From Gammaproteobacteria bacterium (GTDB taxonomy: Bacteria; Pseudomonadota; Gammaproteobacteria; JAJPIJ01), in the NCBI GenBank assembly GCA_021324815.1, contig JAJPIJ010000013.1:111120-175119 (forward strand): DNA of 64,000 nt. The letters run 5' to 3'. Every line of letters starts with the position of its first letter. The first letter of the stretch is position 1. The notes beneath the pieces were generated by a model. That model saw nothing but the letters and a program-made list of their open reading frames with translations. It searched no databases and was not told the origin of the DNA. Both the position numbers and the translations under genes were made by a program. Shown in pieces: positions 25,579 through 32,825 of the stretch.

Positions 25579-26436
25579 ATGAGCGACACCTTGAAACAGC
25601 TGACCACACATGATCACAGCCGCGATGCGGCGGGGCTGCGTTACGTCTACCCGGTGATCTCGCGCCGCTCGGGCGGCCTGTCGGTGGGGATCAACATCAA
25701 CACCGACAACCGCTGCAACTGGCGCTGTGTCTATTGCCAGGTGCCGGGGCTCGCGCGCGGCGACGCCCCGCCGGTCGATCTGCCGCTGCTGCGGCGGGAG
25801 CTGGGCGGCTTTTTGATCGAATTGCGGCAGGGGGGCTTCGCGACGAAACGCCTGCCGGAGGGCGCGCGCCGCATCGTCGACGTCGCCATCTCCTGCAACG
25901 GCGAGCCCACCACCGCCCGCGAGTTTCCCGAGGTGGTCGCGCTGGCGCTGGAGGTGATGCGCGACGCCGGCCTGGCCGGATCGGCCGTCCCGCGGCTCAT
26001 CACCAATGGCAGCCGCGTCCGGCGCGCGCCGGTGATGGAGGGACTGCGACGGCTGGGAGCAGCCGGAGGTGAAGTCTGGTTCAAGCTCGACGCCGGCAGT
26101 CCGGAATGGATTTCGCGCATCAACGGCGTCTCGCTTTCCCCCGCCGCCATCGCCAGGAACTTGAACACCTGCGCGAATCTGTGCCCGACCTGGGTGCAGA
26201 CCTGCGCCTTCGGCTGGAAGGGGCGTGTTCCACTCGGGGAGGATCTCGACGCCTATGCGGACATATTGCGCAAGGGGGGAGTGGGGCGGCTGCGCGGGGT
26301 TCACCTCTACGGCCTGGCGCGCCCGTCGCGGCAACCTGAAGCGGCCGAACTTGTTCGATTGCCGCCGGAAGAGCTCGAGGCGCTGGCGGAGCGAATCCGC
26401 ACGGCATCGGGCCTCGCCATCAACGTGTGCCCATAA
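25579..26436 (+). CDS. Radical SAM protein (COG0731-like)
   Basis: About 285 residues with the cluster motif CNWRCVYC in INTDNRCNWRCVYCQVPG, a CNGEPTT segment in place of the usual GGEP, and LITNGSRV. It resembles radical SAM proteins of the COG0731 group, related to wybutosine-type enzymes, but the reaction is not known. The start is ATG at 25579; a TTG at 25570 is in frame. It follows nrdG by 127 bases with no promoter that I can identify, so it could be read from the nrdD transcript. Confidence 0.8.
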   Translation: MSDTLKQLTTHDHSRDAAGLRYVYPVISRRSGGLSVGININTDNRCNWRCVYCQVPGLARGDAPPVDLPLLRRELGGFLIELRQGGFATKRLPEGARRIVDVAISCNGEPTTAREFPEVVALALEVMRDAGLAGSAVPRLITNGSRVRRAPVMEGLRRLGAAGGEVWFKLDAGSPEWISRINGVSLSPAAIARNLNTCANLCPTWVQTCAFGWKGRVPLGEDLDAYADILRKGGVGRLRGVHLYGLARPSRQPEAAELVRLPPEELEALAERIRTASGLAINVCP

Positions 26437-26605
26437 CCCACGCTGACCCCAGATGAGATGGTGGGGGTCCGGCTGGAATTAGAGCCATGGCCGATTAAAC
26501 GTTCAGGATAATCGCAGTCGGTTTGATTCAGGTTGAATCTGCAGCAGAAAAGTCGCCGCTGGCGGAAGACCATACCGACAAATTCCCCCCTTCTTACATA
26601 ATTTC

Positions 26606-26619
26606 TTGATCTGGATCAA
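26606..26619. promoter_or_regulatory. Fnr/Anr-type box upstream of the Rid-like gene
   Basis: TTGATCTGGATCAA, identical to the box at pqqB. A TATTTT hexamer at 26643-26648 is at the position expected for the -10 of a class II Fnr promoter, giving a start near 26655. Confidence 0.8.
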
Positions 26620-26663
26620 TTTAATTCATCTCTCCCGTTAGTTATTTTGCCCAACAGGTCTCG

Positions 26664-27920
26664 ATGATGAGCATGGGAACGCTTCCTTCAATGACAAATT
26701 TTCAAGGCCATGGCCCGGGCCGGTGGTCCTGCGAGCCGGTTTCGCTTCAAAGCCAGCCTGTGCATGACAGCGTGACGCGTGACGGCATAATCCACAGCAG
26801 GAGTTTCCGCGGGAACGCCGGGAGCGCCGAGCATTTCATATCAATCAAGGCGCCTGCGTTTCTCAACTTTGCCGATCAGGTGGCATTTGTGTACGAACGC
26901 TACCGGCAGACACAAACCCACCTTGGACTTGCGCCGGAAACGGCGGTGTTCCGGCGAATTTTCTTAAGCGACGTTCTGAATCAGGCCGTGTTTGTCAGGG
27001 AAAGCGAACTTGTCGATGACTACACCGCGGTTTCGGTGGTGCAGCAACCTCCGCTGCCGGCTTCGAAAATAGAAATGCTGGCCTACCACATCGAAAGCCC
27101 GGACCCCGTCGCGAAACACCGTCTTTCACCCAGGCATCTTTTGATCAGAAAAAACAATCAGCGTCATCTCTGGAGCACGCGGCTCTGCACCTGCGACGAT
27201 GAAACAACCATTTCGTCGGAGACGCAAACGCGCAGGATATTCAATGAATTGATCGCCGCGCTGGCGCGGCAGGGCGCGACGCTGCGCGATCATTGCGTGC
27301 GAACATGGATATACATCAAGGGCATCGACGTGTTCTACAGGGGCATGGCCGACGGCCGTCGCGAACTGTTCGCCGCGGAGGGCCTGACCCCCTCGACGCA
27401 TTACATTGCCAGCACGGGCATTGAGGGGGCCTGTTCGCACCGGCACGACCTGGTGGCGATGGACGCGTATTCTCACCTCGATCTGGTACCGGGACAGGTG
27501 TCCTACCTCAACGATTTTGACTGGCTGTGCGCCACCCAGGATTACAACGTCACCTTTGAGCGCGGAACGCGTGTCGCCTACGCCGACCGGGCGCATTGCT
27601 TCATCTCGGGAACAGCCAGCATCGACAAGGCGGGTGAGATCGTGCATCCCGGGGACGTCCTGCTCCAGCTGGAGCGCGCCCTCGGCAACATGGAAGCCCT
27701 CCTTCGGTCCGGATCGGCGGCACTCGGCGATTTGATGTACCTCATAGCTTACCTGCGCGATCCGGCGGATTTCGCGCGCGTCGACGCGCATCTGCGCAAC
27801 CGCTTTCCCGGTCTGCCCATCATCCTGGTCCAGGGTGCCGTCTGCCGGCCGGCGTGGCTGGTGGAGATCGAGGGCGTTGCCATTGCCGGGAACAACGAAC
27901 CCGCGCTGCCCCCCTTTTGA
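26664..27920 (+). CDS. Rid/chorismatase-like protein
   Basis: A 418-residue protein. Residues about 290-410 match the Rid (YjgF) fold: CFISGTASID, GEIVHPGDVLLQLERAL, LIAYLRDPADFARVDAHL and VCRPAWLVEIE. The N-terminal half seems to hold a second, worn Rid-like unit (FRRIFLSDVLNQAVFV), which is the two-unit layout of chorismatases such as FkbO and XanB2. I cannot confirm the chorismatase catalytic residues. The predicted transcript start is only about nine bases before ATG 26664, so a later ATG (26691) may be used. Two oxygenase-like genes follow in the same direction. Confidence 0.65.
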   Translation: MMSMGTLPSMTNFQGHGPGRWSCEPVSLQSQPVHDSVTRDGIIHSRSFRGNAGSAEHFISIKAPAFLNFADQVAFVYERYRQTQTHLGLAPETAVFRRIFLSDVLNQAVFVRESELVDDYTAVSVVQQPPLPASKIEMLAYHIESPDPVAKHRLSPRHLLIRKNNQRHLWSTRLCTCDDETTISSETQTRRIFNELIAALARQGATLRDHCVRTWIYIKGIDVFYRGMADGRRELFAAEGLTPSTHYIASTGIEGACSHRHDLVAMDAYSHLDLVPGQVSYLNDFDWLCATQDYNVTFERGTRVAYADRAHCFISGTASIDKAGEIVHPGDVLLQLERALGNMEALLRSGSAALGDLMYLIAYLRDPADFARVDAHLRNRFPGLPIILVQGAVCRPAWLVEIEGVAIAGNNEPALPPF

Positions 27921-27943
27921 ACACGTCAGAAACGAGGTATCCG

Positions 27944-28630
27944 ATGTCGAACAACGCGCCGTTTTCAATGCTGGATGAGGCCGCCATCAGGGCGGCCGAG
28001 CTTCGCCGCGATCCTTATGATTACGCGTTCGTGGAACAGGCCATCGATGGCCGTTTCAAGGACGAGGTGCTGGCGGACGCCCCGCAAATTCCCCACCGTG
28101 GAAGCTACGCGCTACCCAGCCTGCGCTATGGCCCGAAATTCGCCGCGTGCATTCACGATCTGCTCAGTCCCCGCTTCAGGCGCATCGTCGAGCAAAAATT
28201 TGACATCGATTTGAGCAACCGCCCGCCCTCCATCGTGATGATGGGCAACACCACGGGCCATTACAACGAGGGATACGCCCACACCGACTCGAAACACAAA
28301 ATCATCACCGTCCTCCTCGGCTTCAGCGGGGAATGGCCCCATGAGCGCGGACGGTTGAGAATCCTGCGCAGCAACAATCGCGACGACTATGCCTTCGAAT
28401 TCCCCCCGGAATTCGGCAAAATGCTGATGTTCCGCGTCTGCGATCACTCCTGGCACGGGTTCCTGCCGCAGAAAGGCAGGCGGATGAGCCTGCAGCTTTG
28501 CTATGTCGACTCCGAGTGGTATGTCCGTCGCGAGAACCTGCGCCACGGTCTCAGCGCCTTCGCCAAGTCCCTGCCCGGCGTGCGCCAGATTATCGACTGG
28601 GCTCCGCGGTCCTTCGGCAACAAGAGGTAG
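27944..28630 (+). CDS. Fe(II)/2-oxoglutarate oxygenase-like protein A
   Basis: A 228-residue protein with a possible iron facial triad: His113-x-Asp115 in YAHTDSKHK and a distal histidine (His168 or His171) in DHSWHGF, with Arg180 in GRRMSLQLCY in the place of the 2-oxoglutarate-binding arginine. The strand pattern fits the double-stranded beta-helix fold. The substrate is unknown. The ATG at 27944 lies 24 bases after the Rid-like gene and the stop is three bases before the next start, so the three genes form one unit. An oxygen-using enzyme under an Fnr box is notable. Confidence 0.7.
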   Translation: MSNNAPFSMLDEAAIRAAELRRDPYDYAFVEQAIDGRFKDEVLADAPQIPHRGSYALPSLRYGPKFAACIHDLLSPRFRRIVEQKFDIDLSNRPPSIVMMGNTTGHYNEGYAHTDSKHKIITVLLGFSGEWPHERGRLRILRSNNRDDYAFEFPPEFGKMLMFRVCDHSWHGFLPQKGRRMSLQLCYVDSEWYVRRENLRHGLSAFAKSLPGVRQIIDWAPRSFGNKR

Positions 28631-28632
28631 CC

Positions 28633-29307
28633 ATGACTTATCCATTCGTGCCCGAACCCCGGGTCATCAGCGAACATTTCATCCGGGCCCTGCGCGAGGC
28701 CCGGCGCCTTGAGGCACCGTACGTGCGCTGGAGCCTCGTGAACGTATTTCCCGAGGCGCTGTGCACGGCCATTCTGGTTCTGCCCATCGTCCCGCCGATG
28801 CTGGGGCAGACGGATGGCACGCGCGCCAGCTACAACAGGCGCCGGACCTTCGTCACGCCGGAGTTGCGCCGCAAGTTTCCGGTGTGCGAGAAACTGGCGG
28901 AGGCGCTCCAGGATGCCGCCGTGGCGCGCCAGTTCGAGGAAACCTGCGGGATCGCGGCTGACGGCACTTATCTGCGGATTGAGTACATCCAGGACACGGA
29001 TGGAATGTGGCTTGAGCCGCATCGCGACATCCCGGAAAAGGTGTTCTCCATGGTCCTTTATTTATGCACGGGCCCCGACGCCAAAGACTGGGGCACCGAC
29101 ATCTACGATGAGGAGTTGCGATGGATCGGCCGCTCCTCCGCCGAATTCAATACCGCCGTCATCTTCAAGGCCGGTCCCAACACCTGGCATGGCTTCGAGC
29201 GCCGCCCGATCGTCGGCGTGCGACGGCTGATGGAAATCAATTACGTTTGCAACTGGCAGGATCGCGGGCAATTGGCGTTTCCTGATCTGCCGGTCGCGGT
29301 GCGTTGA
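28633..29307 (+). CDS. Fe(II)/2-oxoglutarate oxygenase-like protein B
   Basis: A 224-residue protein with His130-x-Asp132 in LEPHRDIPEK, a distal His186 in GPNTWHGFER and Arg197 in VGVRRLMEINYV, the order of the prolyl-hydroxylase-like 2-oxoglutarate oxygenases. It shares the TWHGF/SWHGF element with the gene just upstream, so the two may be old paralogues or form a heterodimer. The target could be a small molecule or a protein. A 220-base gap without a gene follows. Confidence 0.7.
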   Translation: MTYPFVPEPRVISEHFIRALREARRLEAPYVRWSLVNVFPEALCTAILVLPIVPPMLGQTDGTRASYNRRRTFVTPELRRKFPVCEKLAEALQDAAVARQFEETCGIAADGTYLRIEYIQDTDGMWLEPHRDIPEKVFSMVLYLCTGPDAKDWGTDIYDEELRWIGRSSAEFNTAVIFKAGPNTWHGFERRPIVGVRRLMEINYVCNWQDRGQLAFPDLPVAVR

Positions 29308-29527
29308 AACTATATTGCCGCAACGCTGTCTCACCTTGAAGCCCGATGCACGACATCACGCGACCTCGGACGCCAATCATCGACAAGTGAAACTCCGGGG
29401 TGAAGGGATGAACCGGCGCTGAACAAAGCCGGCGGCTTGCGAATCCCGAGACCGGCGATTCTTGAATTTCATTGTCGTCTTCCCCAATTGCAGCTTGAAG
29501 GACACGCGGTCCTTGAGAGAGGTGAAC

Positions 29528-30124
29528 ATGAAGAAGCTATTGTGGATTCTCCGGTTGGTTGCGGCCGTTGGCCTCTGCGCCCCGGCGTACGCGGAATCAC
29601 AGACGCCGGAGAAGGTGGTGGCCTCGACCACCGACCAGGTCCTCCATGTGTTGCGCGGGCAGGAGATCGAAAAAAGCCCGCAGGCGGCCTATGACATGAT
29701 TGATCATTTGATCGTGCCGCACGTGGATTTCCAGCAGATATCGCAGCGGCTGCTCGGCGATCACTGGCGCAGCGCCACCGCCGAACAGAAGGAAAACTTC
29801 ATCAATGAGTTCCGCAAGCTGCTGGTGAAGACCTTCGCCACGACGCTGCAGCAGTATGCAGCGGATAAAATCGCTTACTTTTCCGGCCAGGCGAAACAAC
29901 AGGCCGATATCGCCACCGTCAAGAGCCAGGTGATCAAGGACACGGGAACGCCCGTTTCCATCGATTACCGGTTGCACCAGCAGAACGGCGAGTGGAAGGT
30001 CTTCGACGTCGTGGTTGACGGCGTCAGCCTGATCACCAACTACCGCGCCATGTTCGATCAGCAAATCGCCGCGCTCGGCATTGACGGCTTGATCAGCGCC
30101 CTGTCCGCCCACAACCAGCTCTAG
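29528..30124 (+). CDS. MlaC/Ttg2D-like periplasmic protein
   Basis: A 198-residue protein with a signal peptide (KKLLWILRLVAAVGLCAPAYA, cleavage after AYA) and the MlaC fold: DHLIVPHVDFQQISQRLLG near 60-78, FINEFRKLLVKTF, and VFDVVVDGVSLITNYR near the end. MlaC carries phospholipids between the outer-membrane and inner-membrane parts of the Mla system; the hopanoid protein HpnM is a member of the same family. No other mla gene is in the window. An AGAGAGGTGA site precedes ATG 29528. Confidence 0.85.
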   Translation: MKKLLWILRLVAAVGLCAPAYAESQTPEKVVASTTDQVLHVLRGQEIEKSPQAAYDMIDHLIVPHVDFQQISQRLLGDHWRSATAEQKENFINEFRKLLVKTFATTLQQYAADKIAYFSGQAKQQADIATVKSQVIKDTGTPVSIDYRLHQQNGEWKVFDVVVDGVSLITNYRAMFDQQIAALGIDGLISALSAHNQL

Positions 30125-30147
30125 CCGCAAACCGGACACAACGTCTG

Positions 30148-30189
30148 TTGATCCAGATCAATTCCCAAGATCAAAAACCCCGGTATCTT
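30148..30189 (+). promoter_or_regulatory. Fnr/Anr box and class II promoter of the small gene and uspA
   Basis: A perfect TTGATCCAGATCAA box at 30148-30161 is followed by TATCTT at 30184-30189. The box centre would lie 41.5 bases before a start near 30196, the standard class II Fnr arrangement. Confidence 0.8.
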
Positions 30190-30244
30190 TATGTCAGCCG
30201 GCCCGTCCCCCGGGACGGCTTGATTTGGAGAACAAGGAGGCCGC

Positions 30245-30400
30245 GTGCTGATTGAAAACCGCCGTCATTACGAAGTCCGGCCGCCCCCCGCGAATTTCTC
30301 CAGATGGCGGAATTTTGTCCTGAAACAACGGCGGCTGACGAGGCGGCCGGAGGCGGCGCACGCGGCGTGGCGCAACGACGGCATCTCGATCGCGAAGTAA
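30245..30400 (+). CDS. 51-residue basic protein of unknown function
   Basis: A GTG start at 30245 has a perfect AAGGAGG four bases upstream and opens a 51-codon frame ending at TAA 30398. The product is rich in arginine and tryptophan (MLIENRRHYEVRPPP at the start, several RRW- and RR-type pairs, final ISIAK). It has no signal or membrane helix and no family I recognise. It is the first gene after a well-formed Fnr promoter and is 48 bases upstream of uspA. The ribosome site is the best in the region, which supports expression. Confidence 0.65.
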   Translation: MLIENRRHYEVRPPPANFSRWRNFVLKQRRLTRRPEAAHAAWRNDGISIAK

Positions 30401-30448
30401 TCGGGTAATCATTGAACTCCGGTTTGCGGCGGGGCACGGCTTCAAGCT

Positions 30449-30898
30449 ATGTACAAGCACATCCTCTGCCCCATTGACGGAAGCGCGGCTTCGAACCGCG
30501 GCATGATGGAGGCCATCCGTCTCGCCAAGGATCAAGGTGCGAAATTGAGCTTCCTCCACGTCGTCGACGCCTTTCTTCCCATGCCGGACGCGGGCGGCGG
30601 GGTCAATCTCGCCGAGGTCCTCGACAGCCTGCGCTCATGGGGCGAGCAGGTGTTGAAGGAGGCAAAGGCGGCGGCGCAGGCACAGGGAATCGAGGCCGAC
30701 ACGGCGCGGGTTGAAATCATCAGCGGCCGGGTGTCAAAACCGATCGTCGAACACGCAAAGCGCCAGGAGATCGATCTGATTGTCATGGGAACCCACGGAC
30801 ACCGCGGCGTCAGCCGCCTGATCCTGGGCAGCGACGCCGAGGCCGTGGTCAGAACCAGCCCCGTCCCCGTGCTGCTGGTGAAAGGGGGGCGGGAATAA
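30449..30898 (+). CDS. Universal stress protein, UspA family
   Basis: A 149-residue single-domain Usp. It starts YKHILCPIDGS and carries the ATP-binding pattern VMGTHGHRG, then SRLILGSDAEAVVRTSPVPVLLV, so it is probably of the ATP-binding class. Usp proteins of this kind are often induced by Fnr/Anr under low oxygen, which fits the box at 30148. It is 48 bases downstream of the 51-codon gene and probably shares its transcript. It ends ten bases before the convergent GntR gene. Confidence 0.93.
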   Translation: MYKHILCPIDGSAASNRGMMEAIRLAKDQGAKLSFLHVVDAFLPMPDAGGGVNLAEVLDSLRSWGEQVLKEAKAAAQAQGIEADTARVEIISGRVSKPIVEHAKRQEIDLIVMGTHGHRGVSRLILGSDAEAVVRTSPVPVLLVKGGRE

Positions 30899-30908
30899 CC
30901 CCGTCATT

Positions 30909-31634
30909 TCAGCGCGGCGGGCGGGATGATTTCACGGCGGAACGCGCCTTCCCCGGCGCACTCAAACCCTTCTTCCCGTCCCTTGAAATACGGGCCAGAA
31001 ACTGCTCGATGAGTCTTCTCAGCAGATGGCCGGCGCGCGTGCCGTCCGCCATGCGCAACGCCCCCAGGATGGCGTCATGCGCCCTGGCAAACGCCGGCAA
31101 ATCGGCGCTGATGCGATGCGCCGCGATGCGCGTCCGCGCCTCCCAGTGCAGCGAATCCCAGACGCGCAGGAACTGACGGTTGCCGGAAAGCTCGACAATC
31201 TTGCGATGGAAACGCACCGCCCCCGCGGCGTATCCCTCGACGTCGCGCCGCCGCGCCGCGCGGTGCATCTGCCGCAACTCCGACCGCAACGTGTCCAGTT
31301 CCCCCGGCGCGCAGGGCACGGCCAGTTGCGCGGATCGCTCCTCGATCAACGCCCGCAGCTCGTAGGCCTCCCTGAGCTCGGCGGCGTCGACGGATCGCAC
31401 GCGGGTGCCGCGAAAGCGTTCGGACTCCACCAGCCCCAGCGCCTCCATTTCGCGCAGCGCCTCGCGCACGGGCGCCTGACTGACATTGAAGTCCCGCGCC
31501 AGCGTCATCTCCTTGAGGCGCATTCCCGCCGGATAGCTTCCGTCAAGAATGCGCGTAACAATCATGTTGCGGATCTGATCGCGCATGCAGCTGCGATGAA
31601 TCATCGGATTGCTTTTATCCGCATTCCCTTTCAT
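30909..31634 (-). CDS. GntR-family (FadR type) transcriptional regulator
   Basis: A 241-residue regulator. The N-terminal winged helix has LKEMTLARDFNVSQAPVREALREMEALGLV (about 41-70), the GntR signature. The C-terminal FCD domain is all-helical and keeps histidines (FHRKIV, AHDAIL) that bind metal and ligand in this group. The start overlaps the adaptor gene stop (ATGA), so it is the last gene of an RND-efflux operon and probably controls it. A likely operator lies at 36074-36085. Confidence 0.88.
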   Translation of the reverse strand: MKGNADKSNPMIHRSCMRDQIRNMIVTRILDGSYPAGMRLKEMTLARDFNVSQAPVREALREMEALGLVESERFRGTRVRSVDAAELREAYELRALIEERSAQLAVPCAPGELDTLRSELRQMHRAARRRDVEGYAAGAVRFHRKIVELSGNRQFLRVWDSLHWEARTRIAAHRISADLPAFARAHDAILGALRMADGTRAGHLLRRLIEQFLARISRDGKKGLSAPGKARSAVKSSRPPR

Positions 31635-32815
31635 TTCACCGCTCCCTCCCCCGCCGTCCCGCCGGCGACGCGCACCGCCTGTCCCGAGGCGATCGAGTCC
31701 GGCGGATTGATGATCACCGGCTGGTTCCCGGCCAGACCCGACAACACCTCGACCTCCGTTCCGAAATCGCGGCCCAGCGTGATCGGCAGCAGCTCGACCC
31801 TGCCGTTTGCAGTGACCGCGGCCACCTTGAGCCCGCCGGCGCGGAACAGCAGCGCGTTGGCCGGCAGCCTCAGCACGCCGGGACGCGGCGGCAGTTTGAA
31901 GCGCACCTCGGCGTAGGCGCCGGGCAGCAGTTCGCCCTCCGGATTGCCGACCTCCAGCTCGACCAGCAGGGTGCGGCTGGCCGGATCGATGGCGCCGGCG
32001 GTGCGCACCAGCCGGCCCGTGAAATCGCGGCCCGGGCGGTCGACGACCTGCACGTCCGCGCTGATGCCGGGGACCATCGCTGCCGCATAGACCTGCGGCG
32101 CCTGGACGTACAGGCGCAGCTTCTGCGTGGCGGCGAGGTGAAACAGTTCGTGCGCGCCGCCACCGGCGTCGATCAACGTGCCGATGTCAACATTGCGCGC
32201 CGTAATCACGCCGTCGAACGGCGCCGTGATGCGCTTGAATCCCTGCAGGTCCCGCAGTCGGGCCAGATTGGCGCGCGCGGCGACGAGCGCGGCCTGTTTG
32301 GCGGCCGCATCACCGACCTTCTCATCGGTGTCCTGCTCCGACACCGAATTTTTCAGCACCAGGCCGCGCCAGCGCCTGGCGGTGATTTGCGCCAGCTGAT
32401 TGTTGGCCTCGGCGGTGGCGAGATCCGCCTCGGCCTGCCGCAGCTGCTCGTCAATCTCGGGGGTGTCGATCTCCGCCAGCAGATCGCCGGCCTTGACCCG
32501 TGAGCCGATGTCGACAAAGCGGCTCTTCAGATAACCGCTGACGCGCGCATAGACGGGCGCGTCGGTGTACGCCTGGAGACTGCCGGGCAGCGTCAGTTCC
32601 TCGGGCCGCGCTTCCTGTGTCGGCTCGACGACGGCGACCGTCGGGATCGACTCCGCCGCGGTCTTTTTGCGCAGCGCGTCGTGGCCTTCGATGCGGCTGG
32701 AGACCCCCCACGCGGCAAGGGCCAGCGCCACGATGACGGCGATGATGCCGGCGGTCGTCATGCCTCTTGACGATCGCGGCGGCGGTATTGACGTGCTGGA
32801 ATCGTTCATGATCAT
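31631..32815 (-). CDS. RND efflux periplasmic adaptor subunit
   Basis: A 394-residue membrane-fusion protein: one N-terminal membrane helix (about 20-40), a lipoyl-like domain (VYARVSGYLKSRFVDIGSRVKAGDLLAEID), a coiled-coil hairpin (about 120-185) and beta-barrel and membrane-proximal domains ending ALLFRAGGLKVAAV. It links the permease to an outer-membrane channel. No outer-membrane factor gene is nearby, so a TolC-like protein from elsewhere must serve. Here the adaptor is downstream of the permease, the reverse of the usual order. Confidence 0.92.
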   Translation of the reverse strand: MIMNDSSTSIPPPRSSRGMTTAGIIAVIVALALAAWGVSSRIEGHDALRKKTAAESIPTVAVVEPTQEARPEELTLPGSLQAYTDAPVYARVSGYLKSRFVDIGSRVKAGDLLAEIDTPEIDEQLRQAEADLATAEANNQLAQITARRWRGLVLKNSVSEQDTDEKVGDAAAKQAALVAARANLARLRDLQGFKRITAPFDGVITARNVDIGTLIDAGGGAHELFHLAATQKLRLYVQAPQVYAAAMVPGISADVQVVDRPGRDFTGRLVRTAGAIDPASRTLLVELEVGNPEGELLPGAYAEVRFKLPPRPGVLRLPANALLFRAGGLKVAAVTANGRVELLPITLGRDFGTEVEVLSGLAGNQPVIINPPDSIASGQAVRVAGGTAGEGAVK

Positions 32816-32825
32816 TTCCTTGAGA

